NCBI RefSeq assembly: GCF_003573695.1
Contig: NC_039368.1
Location: 16,434,360 to 16,498,359, forward strand
From: Papaver somniferum
Lineage: Eukaryota > Streptophyta > Magnoliopsida > Ranunculales > Papaveraceae
Direction: 5' to 3'
Length of the DNA stretch: 64,000 nucleotides
Made by a program: the position numbers and the translations under genes. The first letter of the stretch is position 1; each line of letters starts with the position of its first letter. The notes under the pieces were generated by a model. That model did not search any database, was not told the origin of the DNA, and saw only the letters and a program-made list of their open reading frames with translations. Positions 11,567 through 23,813 of this stretch are shown here, piece after piece.

Positions 11567-12777
11567 AAAACCCCCAAACTTATTATTTGCTAGTCCTCGA
11601 GCAAAAATAAAATAAAATCTTAACTCACTGTCGCAGGCATCTTCGATTGCATTTAGCGTATGCAATAAGCCTTTAAACCCCTAGGTGTCCCTAGTGGCCG
11701 AGTTATAGTCTCGGGAGGGCTTACCAGAGGTATACCCACAAAACCTTTATACTCCATACCCTAGCTATCTACACAAAACCTTGGAAGGCACTAAAGAATC
11801 TCCTTGGTTGGCATACTTATTGACTACAGGAGGAAGTACCCTGATGCGAAATTCCAATTGTTGTACACGAGTTTGCACTCAAGCATACTAAAATTCATAT
11901 ATAAGTGACAGAGCTCTACTCAGATAGTCGCACTATGGACATCAATATCCGTAGTCAAAACTAATCACATGGATAGATCAAGAAGATGGATATAGATAAA
12001 AACATAGATGGTTTTGATGTTTACTAGGTGAACGGTGTTTCTCATATCTGTATGAAGGCCTCCGCCAAAATGAACCTATCCTAATGGACTGAGATACTAG
12101 TCTGACTAATATCAACACACTGACATATACAAGGGAACCAGTGATTGATAATCCTAACTCTAGGTCAACACACTGGCATATACAAGGGTACCAGTGGTCG
12201 ACTTTATTGAACTTATTCCGGTTGGTCTGATGGTCTGGTCTCAGTTTTTTTTTTTTTTGTATCTCAATCACTCTAATTCACCGTAGCATTGGTAACAACT
12301 TGAATCGTGAGACCCACCTAATCACTTAGAGAAATATAGTTTAAAAACAAAACAAAATGAAAAACAGAAGTGAAAAGGACTCAACGAGATATGGTGAAAC
12401 TATCATGTTATTTCTAACACCTGAGCTCTGTGCTTTTATGAATAGACTCTTTAGATGTTGCCATCTAGTCAGATTGGTTCCTCAACTCCTACAACCAAAA
12501 TGCTTCCCTCCACTTAGATTGGTTAGTGTCGTCCTTAATAGGCATAAATTTCTAGGTTATGGAGTTTAATTATGCAACTAAAAAGTAACAAAAAGTTCTA
12601 CCCCACCCCCAAACTTAAATCTAACATTGTCCTCAATGTTTCTAATTAAAGAACAGTACCAAAAATATAAGTAATATGAGGAAATAGTAAAGAGAGAAGT
12701 CGGAAAGATAATACCTGGGTGAAGTGTAACCAAAAACCTATAAAAATAATATACAACATACAAAATTGCCTCGATGG
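11567..12777 (-). mobile_element. 3' non-coding region of Athila/Tat-type gypsy element
   Basis: On the minus strand this follows the pol reading frame and ends at the LTR. It holds the motif at 12601-12641, a repeated CAACACACTG plus CATATACAAGGG unit at about 12113-12200, and a ~110-base block at 11640-11750 that recurs at 63390-63500. No intact coding region is seen; the frames at 11978-12271 and 12357-12569 have no recognisable domain. Confidence 0.65.
12601..12641 (-). other. Post-pol conserved motif of Athila/Tat-type elements
   Basis: On the minus strand this reads ACATTGAGGACAATGT, then a short AT-rich link, then AAGTTTGGGGGTGGGG. This arrangement is characteristic of the DNA just after pol in plant Athila/Tat gypsy elements. 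The first part is an imperfect inverted repeat (ACATTG with CAATGT). Confidence 0.6.
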
Positions 12778-14616
12778 TCAATCAAGGTAAACAGGGTCCT
12801 CCAGAGGGACCTCCTCAACATCACCTGTAGGAAAAGGCTCTAAAAAGGGCTTCAATCGCTGACCGTTAACCTTCGAAGAACTACTACCATCTGGTGTCTC
12901 AATCTCAACAGCGCCATGAGAAAAAACAGCACGGACCACAAAAGGACCGGTCCACCGAGAGCGCAACTTCCCGGGGAATAGATGCAAACGAGTGTCATAC
13001 AAAAGAACTTTTTGACCTGGAGAAAATGACTTTCATAAAATATTCTTATCATGTACAAGTTTCATTTTGTTCTTATACTCCTTAGCACTATCGTATGCAT
13101 CTTTACGAATCTCGTCCAACTTATTAAGCTGGAGTTTTCTGTGAGCTCCTTCCTTGTCAAGTGAAAAGTTTAGGTTCTTAATAGCCCAATAGGCTCTATG
13201 CTCTAACTCAACGGGCAGGTGACATGCCTTTCCAAACACTAAACGATAAGGTGACATTCCAATGGGTGTCTTAAACGCAGTACGATAATCTCATAAGGCA
13301 TCAGTAAGCCTCGATGACCAGTCTTTCCTATTAGGATTAACTGTTTTCTCTAAAATACGCTTAATTTCCCTATTGGAGACCTCTACCTGACCACTAGTCT
13401 GTGGGTGATATGGGGTAGCTACTTTGTGGGTAATACCATATTGTTTCATTAAAAGTGCAAACGGTCTATTACAAAAGTGTGAACCTCCATCACTAATTAT
13501 AGCTCGCGGTGTACCAAATCGTGTAAGTATATTCTCTTTCAAAAACTGGACTACGACCCTGTAGTCATTCATTTTACACGGAACCGCCTCAACCCATTTA
13601 GACACATAGTCTACAGCGACAAGTATGTAAAGATAACCAAACGAAATAGGAAATGGACCCATAAAATCAATGCCCCACACATCAAAGACCTCAATCACTA
13701 AAATAGGGTTCAAAGGCATTATATTTCTACAGGAAATGGTTCTTAACTTCTGGCAACACTCACAAGAAACACAATGACTATGGGAATCTTTAAACAACGA
13801 AGGCCAGTAAAATCCACACTGCAAAATCTTAGCAGCAGTCTTCTTAGCACTAAAATGACCCCCACATGCATGTTCATGACAAAAGGAGATAATACTAGAC
13901 TGGTCACTCTCAAATACACATCTCCTAATAATCTGGTCCGGACAATACTTAAACAGATAAGGATCATCCCAAAAGAAATGCTTAACCTCGGCTAAAAACC
14001 TAGAACGATCTTGCTTACCCCAATGTTGAGGCATTCGACCAGTAACAAGATAATTCACTATATTTTCATACCAAGGTGATTGGGAAACAGAGAACAATTG
14101 TTCATCAGGAAAACTATCCCTTATAGGAAGGGAATTATTAGGGAAACTAACAACTAGCCTAGACAAGTGGTCTGCTACCACATTCTCTGCACCCTTTTTG
14201 TCTCTAATGTCCGGACAAAATTCTTGTAACAAAAGGATCCATCTAATCAATCTAGGTTTGGTATCCTTCTTAGACAAAAGGTATTTCAAAGCAGCATGAT
14301 CAGTATAGATTACGATCTTAGAACCTAATAAATAGGATCTAAACTTATCCAAGGCAAACACGATGGCTATCAATTCCTTCTCGGTAGTTGTATAGTTCAT
14401 TTGGGTATCATTCAGAGTTTTGCTAACATAGTAAATCACATGGAGTAATTTGTTTTCTCGCTAACCTAGCACAACGCCTATAGCATAATCTGAAGCATCA
14501 AACATGATCTCAAAGGGTAGGTTCCAGTTTGGTGCCTGGACTATCGAGGAAGTAGTGAGTAAAGTTTTAAGCTTATCAAAAGCCTTTAAGCAAGCATCAT
14601 CAAAGACAAACTTAAC
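12778..14616 (-). pseudogene. Ty3/gypsy pol remnant: RNase H and integrase
   Basis: One continuous minus-strand frame runs from about 14605 to 12778 and is interrupted by three in-frame stops. In order it shows the end of RT with the RNase H start (MFDASDYAIGVVLG), RNase H ([18 protein letters not shown]), the integrase zinc-binding region ([15 protein letters not shown]), the integrase core with its three acidic positions ([28 protein letters not shown]), and a C-terminal segment ([13 protein letters not shown]). The stops replace a Gln after VVLG (near 14462), a Trp after TDAL (13288-13290), and an Arg after DKNIL (about 13030). Each fits a C-to-T change on one strand. RT proper, protease and gag are absent; the fragment is cut at about 14616. 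It belongs to the Athila/Tat lineage by sequence and downstream motif. Confidence 0.9.
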
Positions 14617-15100
14617 ATCTTTTGCACACAGTACAATGATTGCGTTACAACACTATGACTGTGTTACAACACAATGATTGCGCAACATTCGTTCGGCCAG
14701 CCCTCTCTGATCTGATGCACAATGATTGTGCAGCATTGGCTCTAGGCCAATAGCCTTCACAATGCGCAATGATTACGCTGCAATCTCGAGGCCACCTACC
14801 CAACTGGCCTAATGCATCATTTGATGCGAGATTTGGCCCTTAGTCAAATGCCAAACATAATGCGCCATTTTGGCGTGATATTGGCCTTGAGCCAATCTAT
14901 CTCTTACCAAGCAACGAAAGTTTTGGATGAAGCTTCATCTCAAGCCATGGCGCATCATTTAGCATGCGCCATGCTAAAAACACAGGGTGTTACAAAATTG
15001 GTCGGGCCCGCGCTGCAGGGATTAACAGGGGGTCCCGCTTATGAGATTTATTGTGTCTGTGCGGTTTTCCAGTGGTTTAAAATCATGATTCGTTGAGTAT
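14617..15100. repeat. Non-coding DNA rich in CAATGATTGCGC words
   Basis: Copies of ACAATGATTGCG, CACAATGATTGTGCAGCAT, GCGCAATGATTACGC and GCGCATCATTTAGCATGCGC occur several times, many on the other strand as near-palindromes. It adjoins the gypsy truncation point and resembles 9269-9726. No coding region is supported. Confidence 0.5.
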
Positions 15101-17298
15101 TTTTGATAAACTAAGGAGTGAAAATGCTGCTGATACCAATGTGTCAGATGATGCCTACATATTTAGGCTCTTAGGTAAGAGTCCTGACACTAATAAATAC
15201 CCACATAAACCCCTTCTCTCTCTCCCAATCATCTCAAAAAGCGAAAGAAACCCAAAGCCTGGTTGTTTGAGCTCTTCTGCTCATATTTGCTCATTTAGGA
15301 AGTAGATATGAGAATACCAGATCATCTAGAACCTCTCATCTTCTTCCCTTTTCTCAGTAATCGCTTTAGGTTTACTTAATTCAAACTTTTCCCTTTTTGA
15401 TTTTGTTTTCTAACACTTATTTATAAATTTTTTTTGCGTGGGATCTTTAACTTTTGATGTGCTTTCGATACTTGCAAGCGATTTGTTGACTAACGTAACG
15501 TTCCCAGCTTTAGATTGGGAATTTATTCAGGTTTATGTTCAAGTTCTTGCTGATTTTTTCGATCCAAAAGAACAGGTTTCTACTCGTCAATGAGATTGAT
15601 ATCACCTTCAATCAAGTTTTGGGGAACAAAAGTATCAAAGACTCTCTCAACGGCCTCGTCAACAGCAATAAAAAAATACCCCGAGTCTCCATTTTCAATT
15701 CAAACTCTATCATAAACAAGTTTTCTTAAGATACAGATACCGACATCTACTGTGACATCAAAGATATTAGCAATAACAAGTTATAGAAGACTGGGCTTTA
15801 TGAAGACCCACACCGAGCCAGACCGATTCCTCCTTAGGATAAACGATTTAGGTTATTCATGTTACCTTTGTTACTGCTACTTAGAGAAAATCATTGACAA
15901 ATGGTTAAATATATGGATCCTTTTATGGTATATTATCTGTTTCATTATAGTTATGGGAAAAAAACGTTGAGAAATGGTTGGATGTTCTGATCCTAACATC
16001 TCTAGTGTTAACATATTTGTTACGTGGTTTTGGTGAGTACTTACTTTGATCCAAACTAGATTATTTCAACATGTCATGTTATTTTGGAATCAATTTGGAA
16101 TGGTGAGTTTTTTTCTTCATATTATATCATGTCACTATTATGTTAAATCATTTGAATGTCTCTGTTGTGTGTTTTAGGTCAATATGACTATTTGGAAATC
16201 CTCGAGTCAACCCTATAATTTATCTCGATTTCGAATAAGAGTGATCAAAATCTATGAAGACTTGACTCTTTTTCAAATAAATAAAATGGAGGAACTTTTC
16301 AAATTGCGTTAAGGTTCCTCACTTTTTTTTATTAAAAAGGGAAAAAAAACCTCCCTCAGTCCTTCTATGATAACTTATTGAATCTTTTAACATATACATA
16401 TCAAATGATTGTTTCAAGAACAAGAGAAGCAAGAATAAAAACTATGTCTCATTAGATAAGAGAAACTCCTAAACCCTATAGCGTCGCTGCTCCGATCTTC
16501 TCCCATGAGAGCAGATCGGAGCAGATTCTCCTAAATTTTCTCCTTTCTTACCTCTATCTGTTCGATGCTAGATAAATTTTCTTTATTTAGTTTCAATAAG
16601 TTCCATTTCTAGATCTATGGAGTCTGTTTTTTCGTAGCCCTTAAGTTTTTTTTTTGTTTTTTAGTTTCAACCGATTCTTTACTTGAGTTCATCCCTTTTT
16701 TTTTCTTTTCTTTTTGTGGATGTTTCTGTCTAATCTAGTGTGGGTTTTGAAACATGGGGATGAATATCAGGAGTTGGATATCGATTCTCTCTAAAATTAG
16801 TACTTCATTTTCAGTGATAACATCACCAACACCAGCTACAAAATCAAGATCTCCTACAACAACTAAAACCCCAACGAGAATGGAAGCAAGAACAACATAC
16901 ATTCAGACACCAATAACAACAATTGACACTAAGATTTCAACAACAACAATAGCCACAAAGACTCCGATATAGATGCAAATTCAGACCGATTCGTTCCTTT
17001 TCACATCGATTCCAACCGATCCAACAAACCCATGTTACTTTGGATTAGTTAGTTATTTTGGATTAAAAATCCTGAGAAATGGTTGGATCATACGATGATC
17101 CCTAGACTTCCGCGATTTATAGCTCTATGTAGTTGGTTTTTTGTTTCAGACAAAACTGGTAGAGCCATTTAACATGTTTCTTTTACATTGCTATTAGGTC
17201 CTTGGAATGGTAGAATTAGTAGTGAGGGTTGATTATTATAATCAGTATTTGTGGAGCAACACTTATGATAATGTTGGTAAAACTTGATGGTTATGTTT
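15101..17298. other. No recognisable gene (2.2 kb)
   Basis: I see short AT-rich frames only. The 72-aa frame at 16754-16972 is Thr-rich, low-complexity and lacks a domain. CT-rich, leader-like stretches occur around 15200-15360 and 16490-16740, so remains of a promoter or 5' untranslated region are possible but not shown. Confidence 0.4.
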
Positions 17299-17697
17299 CC
17301 TGGCTAAATTGGGGCCTACTGTGATTAATTGGGGTCTATGGATTTCTTCATCCACCCAATAGAGAATGATAAGGGGTGTCTAAAGTGTATTAAAATACCA
17401 GATTACCCTTATACATTCTTAATAATTCCTGAAACAAATTCTAAAATCTAAATCATTTCTATTAACAACCCTCACTCAAAAATTAAAACCCAATTCATCA
17501 AAATAAAAAACTAAAACCTTATCACAAACAACAATTTAATTATCTGTTTTTTGGTTTTTGAAAAAAAATCGGCGACAAACAAATTCGAGTGATTGAGTTA
17601 ACTTCCTTTAATATGTTCCTTTAGAGAAACTCAACAATGATTTAACCATGAATCTCTGAAACTTCTTCATCTAATTTTCTGAAAAATCAACCCAGAA

Positions 17698-17966
17698 CCG
17701 GTTTATGCGTGCCCTAAAAATAAACCAATTGTAGTTGATGTTACCAGGAATCGGTTTTTGGTGTATACACACATAAACCGATTATGGGTTGATGTGATGA
17801 ACATCAACCACAATCGGTTTATTCTAATCCAAGTTTGGATTTGTAGAGAAATCAAGAATCGGTCTTTATGTGCCTCGCATATAAACCGATTATGTGAAAT
17901 ATCAAGTCATTTGTATGTTTTTTTTGCTAGAATCGGATTATGTGAAAGACCAGATAAACCAATTCT
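17698..17966. repeat. AATCGGTTTAT / ATAAACCGATT inverted-word cluster
   Basis: About nine copies of AATCGGTTT-type words and their complements alternate within 270 bases. The motif returns at 18426-18585, near the other end of the transposon, so the clusters are subterminal on both sides. Confidence 0.75.
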
Positions 17967-17994
17967 GGTTAACCCATTTTTTTCTTCTAGTTAA

Positions 17995-18355
17995 TACTCG
18001 ATCACAAAATGAGTATGAAATCATACTCGATTTCAGTTCGATTACAAGTGAAAATAGTATTATACCTGAATTGAAAAGGCGTATGATTTTGCACCCAATT
18101 TGAAAACGAGTATAATTTTATACTCGAATTAAAAACGAGTATGACTTCTCAAACGATTTGAAAATGAGTATGAATCATACAAGAGTATAATTTTATACTC
18201 GAATTGAAAACGTGTATGACTTCTCAAACGATTTGAAAATGAGTATAAAATCATTCTCGAATTGAAAACGAGTATAATTTTATAGAATATGACTTTTCAA
18301 ACGTTTTGAAAATGAGTATGAAATCATACTCATTTTTGAACTCGAGTATATGTAT
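17995..18355. repeat. GAGTATGA / TCATACTC palindromic array
   Basis: Around ten units combine GAGTAT, AATTTTATACTCGAATT and AACGAGTAT words with ACTTCTCAAACGATTTGAAA links. Adjacent units are inverted relative to each other, giving stem-loop potential. The array lies in the middle of the DNA transposon, between the two AATCGGTTT clusters. Confidence 0.75.
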
Positions 18356-19622
18356 GGAGTAGAATAGATGTTAGTTGTATTTGATGTTTAACAACACATA
18401 ATTTCCCGTTCAATTTTTTTTATCAGAATCGGTCTATGTTCATGTCCATATAAACTGATTCTGGATAATCGGTTGATTTTTCATGTCTATATAAACCGAT
18501 TCAGGGTAAAAGTAAATTTCAAAAGATTTATGTATGTTTTTGAAGTTATAATCGGTTGATACTAATGTCAACATAAACTGATTCTTGGTTGGTGTTCTTG
18601 AAAATAAAAATAAAAATTTTAATTTTTTTCATGTTTTGATGATTCATTAGCACAAATTAATTTCACATCTAACACGATTTTTTTACTACTAATCAACTAA
18701 ATTAATGCTAAGTAATCAAGGACAAATTAGCCATTAACTAAAATAGTTGGATAAGGGGTTTCTAGAGATTACTTCTTAATGACCCTTTTTTGTCTTGTAG
18801 TCGTAGGCCCAAATTAATCACAATAAACCTCAATTTAGCCTGGTTATATTTTGTTAACTAATAATGAATGACTTTTGTAATCATATGAACTGCATGGGCT
18901 CTTGTAATGGTTCCGATTTTAAATCGGTCTATTTAATCGATATACAGGGCCTGCCTCTTCCATGGGAAAAAACAATAATTCAAGAACATCAGCGATCACC
19001 ACACCATCACCTCGTGAAAAAAGAGTGTTTAATTTTATGGCATATTATTATATAGAGTAACATGTAAAAGTTGTTTGTTTCTAAGGTTTGTATTCTTTGT
19101 ATTGAAACTCCTCTTGTTGTTCGGTTTAAAGTTATGGTTACAGTTTGAACATTCATTGACATTGATTTTTGGATGATTTTTGTCTGAAATCTTACTGTTT
19201 AGACTTTAGACAACTCCTTGTTACCCATATTAATTTTCAGACACTCGGCGCAAAATCTGGAATGTGCTCTGACGTTACTGTTTGATTGTTAGTCTAACTA
19301 GTTTGGTCGAACATAATGACTTAAGTTCCTCCTCTCAGTGAAACTGTTTATCCGTACGTTTATCTCTTTAGCTACATCAAAAAGAAAGACATGACCAATG
19401 CTTTCATTACTTTGTACGCATAAATGAAAAAAATATATTTGTATTTCCATAAAGAAGCTATCACACATACATATATATGCCCAATAATTCAAATAAAATA
19501 CGCAGCAGTCTCGCATAAGTTGGACATGATGATTTGGTCATCATATAGATCAAGCAAACCAATCACCAAAGTTAGCTAGCTAGGCATCACATTCACATAT
19601 GCTTAACAATTAATAAACCAAA

Positions 19623-21348
19623 CTATGGCATGTATAACTTGTTCCCGCATTTGCACCTCCAAGCTTCCGGATAATACTCTGTTGTAACTGGTGTTCCAGG
19701 AGGAACCGGAACGTGAACCGGCTTACACGGCCTACACTTGCCACATTTCGATGCACACCGCGGAGGCGACGAGCCTGGTAAACTCATCATAAACCCCTTC
19801 TTACTTCTGACCGTACTACCACCATCTCTTAACCTTTTCCTCGCCAATGAAGTAATTAACAAACTTCTCCTGATCACAATAGATTTAGTTGCAATTATCA
19901 TCTCATCATCATTTTCCTCTTCATCATCATTAATCATCAGAATCTGATCTTCATCATCAACACCATCATCACCAAGTTGTTGCTATTGAGAAAACGTACA
20001 TTCTTTTGATTAGCATATATCACTATCTTTATTGCACGTGCACAAACTTATACCGATGTGATGCCAACACTAATGTACAAAACTTTTTGGATGCAATAAT
20101 ATAATTTTTATAAAGAATCTAAAAGTTCTAATCACAAGGGGTCATCGCCTTAAATTTAGTGGTGAAATAAACAAAATAAGAGACTAAACATGGGCCAAAA
20201 AGCATATCTTGGAAAATACGACTAGCCAGCAGCAGCTGAGACATGAACATCGCAGAAGAGTGTCACGAGATATCGCCAAAGCAGCTACAGGGGATTTGGT
20301 TTATAGAGACAATACAAGTATGGGTCCGGCTAATGTGCTGTGAAAAAACAAGAAACTATTGCTAAGCTGGCACATGTTTACTGATCCCTGACCTGAGCTT
20401 TTTCAAGGACATCAAAGAAATGAAAAACAAAGACGAGTTCCACGGGTTTCTCGTTTCTGCTTGGCTGTTCGCTTAGCTCCGGGGACCCGAGTTAGATATC
20501 TTTTTGATGTTATTTGCCGGAATGATTCAATGTTTTTGTCAATTGCAACGACATTATCTTACTGGTGCACTATGAATGTGCACTGCTTGCTGGTTTGCAG
20601 TCTCCCTATTATGGACCTGACGTTCGGTGGGATCAAACTAAAATCAGTGATATTCCTATGAATTTAATGGCTATAAACTCGTGGTACATTTTGATTTTAG
20701 TACTGAGAGTCTGCCTAAAACACAACATATGCTCTTACCAGAGGAGACACTGTCTATACTATGGTAGTACGCCTGCATTTTCTGGGTCAAACCCGTGAAT
20801 GTCTTCTTCTTTCCTATTCTATGTGATTTCTTCAATGGATCAGAAGATAAGCGACAGTGGCTCATTATAGCATGGATCACTTGTTTTTACTAAGCTTTCA
20901 AAGAAATTAATGGAGGAAAAAAAAAAGAAGAAGAGAAAGACAGAGAGAGAATTAATTAATTTTGCAACTGAATGACAGAATGGTCGTTAAATTGAACTTA
21001 CCTGATTAAAATGATAACAGTCTGAATTTCTTTCAGCCGAGATTGTTACACCTGCAGAAGAGAGATTAGTTGCAGAGCCATAATTGAAAATTGCTGTAAA
21101 AGATATTGGTAGTAGCAAAATTTAGATGGAATTTGATATGGGTTTGCTGGGATTAATGAGTAAATTAGACGGAAACAAGAAATGGGTATACAAGAAATAT
21201 GAGATGATACTAATTATACATTTTTCTTACCAAGAGGTGCAGTTTTGGTGTTGATAGTGCTGAACAGAGCATAGAGAGAAATGACTGAGGCTGATAAGAA
21301 AAAGAAGAAGAAGAGAATTTTCCTGTGATTGCTTATCTCCCAATCCAT
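19623..21348 (-). CDS. EPFL: EPIDERMAL PATTERNING FACTOR-LIKE secreted peptide (EPFL4/5/6 clade), three exons
   Basis: The product is a secreted cysteine-rich peptide precursor. EPFL peptides are apoplastic ligands of ERECTA-family receptor kinases that act in stomatal and stem patterning. Proposed exons on the minus strand: 21348-21231 (start MDWEISNHRK, then a Phe-rich signal peptide at about residues 11-31; donor GTAAGA), 21051-21002 (acceptor CTGCAG, donor GTAAGT) and 19982-19623 (acceptor CAATAG). Intron phases are 1 and 0 and the joins keep one frame, giving 175 residues. The C-terminus has six cysteines (132, 136, 139, 142, 166, 168) in CASKCGKCRPC and RCKCGNKLYMP contexts, with PVHVPVPPGTP and EYYPEAW, as in the EPFL4/5/6 (CHALLAH) group. 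An Asp/Glu-rich stretch at about residues 60-84 precedes the mature domain. Exon limits are my own reading; family assignment is firm, the exact paralogue is not. Confidence 0.9.
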
Positions 21349-22852
21349 TGATTGTATATATAAAGTACTTAAAACCTTTGAATTCAAACAAGACCCCCCA
21401 ACTCTGTATTCATCTGTTTCTGTGATTGAATTTATTAGTTGAGAAGCAATAATGAAGAAGAAATATGGACCTGGGTTTCTCTCTGTTTTATACAACTCTC
21501 AAGGCTAAATAATGCAATTATCAAGCAGCAACAGAAGAAGAACAAACTGGTTGGATTTCTCTGTTGAGGGAACCTTAGATCTTATCAACTTGAAACATAT
21601 AAAGCTGACAGATTCTACAGAAGAATTTAATAAGTAATCCGCTCTCTCACACTTTCAGGAGAGTTGGAACTATAAAAACCTCAGTTTGTGATGTTTTTTA
21701 TTAAGCTGCAGAATTCTAGCTATGTGGATTTATGACCAATGTACCCCTTGTAATTTCTAAAAATCAAATCAACATCAAAATTGGGAAGTAAATCCTCGAA
21801 TCACTTTTTACTAGTTATAGGATTTTTTTTGCTTGTGAGTAGTGACAAGTGAGAGTGAGTAGTCGGTCAGGGCAGTTATATTCAGTTGATAACTTGATAT
21901 CAAGGAAAAGAACAGAGTGGGAAGAGAGTGAGACCTATCAATTGCCATTAGAGAACCCAAAATCACTTTTGATTTGAGAGTAGAGTGTCAATTATTTGGC
22001 ACCATTTTTCTGTAACACGCATGGAGTCTATGTATGTGGGACGAATGTGGCTAGAATTTTCGTTCTATCTATCAATGTTCTTTGCTTCTTTCGTTCCACT
22101 TCAAAGCTAAAGTAATCCCTGCTGGATATCACTATTTTGGTGCAAATAATTTGGTTTTAGTGTTTCGTAGGAAGTATTTTGCCACACTATCAATTCTTAT
22201 ATATGAAAAATACCTTTTATTTAATTCATTATTTTTTATTATATTTCTTTTTTGGATATTTAATCTAAAGACTAACCTAAACCTATCAACAAGGTTATTT
22301 GGATTAAAAATTCTCGTTGAACTGTCGAAGTAGACTACAAAAAGAAATCACATACTCTCGGTTATACAATAAAATGGGACCCCTTGTTTTCGTCAAGTGG
22401 TGGGCTCATCACCTCATGTATCTATGCGGTTTTTACATAGTCTCCTTCAACGTTCTGTGTAGAACTATTGTATTTGGATAGTTCTTTTGTTTCCAGGGAG
22501 TAAAACCTAAAACTAATTCAAGATACACTGTATCTGGTTAATTACCACCATCTAGTCTTTATCCGTATATTATTGTTGTCACAAGCATCTTTGAGTTCGT
22601 GAGGATATATGGCTAATTCATTGGAGTGGGAGCCCTATTGCACCCTAAACTTTGGACCTAAAACTGGAAAACGCTAAATTTTAGGCGTAAAAGCCTGCAT
22701 CCCAAATAAAGACTAAAGAGTACACATTAGTTATCACTTGCTAGTTTCCACATGTAATTTGGCATTCCATGAAAGCCTATTCTCTGTGGTGATCGCGTAA
22801 CTGAATAAAATTCACTAGCCGGCAAATACAAATTAAGTTGAATTTTGATATC
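21349..22852. other. EPFL upstream region, no further gene
   Basis: This is AT-rich DNA upstream of the minus-strand EPFL gene. A TATATATAC stretch lies only a few bases before the ATG. A TTTATATG-like element about 250 bases upstream (near 21600) is a possible TATA box. The frame at 22082-22333 is hydrophobic and AT-driven with no domain. No gene is called. Confidence 0.4.
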
Positions 22853-22897
22853 TTTTTTTTTCTTTTTTCTTTTGATAAGCTGGACTGGAAAACAAAG

Positions 22898-23400
22898 CTA
22901 AGCAACAATGCTAGTAATAAGTTTTGGTGTAGTAATACCCATTTTATCAAAATTAAACAAAATATATAAAAAATCTGGCAAAGTGCCGGTACAAATGCCT
23001 TCATGCTCCCTAGAAGCTCCACATTTAGCCAATTTTTCAGCAACATTATTGGCTTCTCTATATCTTCGACTAATCTTTACTCGGTTGAAACAACATCTGA
23101 GTTCAGAAATTTCTTTGACAAGCCCACGGTATCCCAGTGAGGTAGGACTTCTCCATTGCATAATTGAACAACATAGCTAGAATCACATTCCACTTTCAAA
23201 TAATGTATGTCCAAGTTCACAACCAAACACAAACCATCTACGGTTTCCCCGACCCAGCCACATTATTGTTGTTCTTAAAAATGGGCTTCCCATAACAAGC
23301 AATAAAGACTCCAGACTCATCTCTAATGAGTTCGCCAATTCCTGCAAAACCATCACCATTAGAAGAACCATCAGTATTTAGCTTGAAATAACCACTTTTT
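22898..23400 (-). pseudogene. LINE RNase H domain remnant
   Basis: Minus-strand frames give a plant LINE RNase H tail: one piece reads through SSNGDGFAGIGELI-like and SGVFIACYGKPIF-like sequence in a shifted frame, another contains EISELRCCFNRVKISRRYRE and NNVAEKLAKCG. The latter fits the final RNase H helix (REANxxAxxLA). A frameshift separates the two, so no functional product is expected. Confidence 0.7.
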
Positions 23401-23426
23401 GGGGTCTAGAAAGCAATACAGATCTG

Positions 23427-23813
23427 CTATTTCATTTTTCTTCCATGGTCCATAGTTTTGTTAACACGATTATACTCCTTTGTCATTCTCAAGGTCTTGG
23501 CCAACACCCATAGAGCATTGAACTTCTTGTTCTCGAAAATGAACTTATTCATGTGTATCCATATTCCCCAAAGAACAAAAGGACATAAATCCTTCCATTT
23601 TAAGCCACCAATAGACACATCATACAAACATAAGTTCTTGAGAAAATTCGAGGATAAGGAATCTAGGTTAACCTGCATACCAGTCCAATCACCTAGTTTC
23701 TTCCAAATAGTACTGGCAACAGAGCAAAAAAAAAAAAGCAAATACAAACAAGTTTCAATATCATTATTACATAGATGACAACCAAGATGATTTGTAATTC
23801 CTTTCCTATACAA
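23427..23813 (-). pseudogene. LINE zf-RVT region
   Basis: The 128-residue frame has CHLCNNDIETCLYLLFFFCSVA-type sequence followed by IWKKLGDWTG and FVLWGIWIHMNKFIFENK. This is the zinc-binding, RT-associated region of plant LINEs (C-x2-C then H/C, W..W...N...F). It ends at a stop before RNase H. Confidence 0.75.

Larger units (their letters stand above)
17299..18843. mobile_element. Non-autonomous TIR DNA transposon, 1,545 bp
   Basis: The ends form terminal inverted repeats of about 40 bases: left CCTGGCTAAATTGGGGCCTA, right (reverse complement) CCAGGCTAAATTGAGGTTTA, both continuing with a TGTGATTAATT stretch. The flanks TTATGTTT (17291-17298) and TTATATTT (18844-18851) look like an 8-bp target duplication with one mismatch, which favours hAT-like over the 9-bp Mutator pattern. 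No transposase is encoded. The interior is filled with two classes of short inverted repeats. Confidence 0.75.

Noticed and set aside
16754..16972. Thr-rich 72-residue frame
   Set aside because: Biased composition, no domain, no splice partners.
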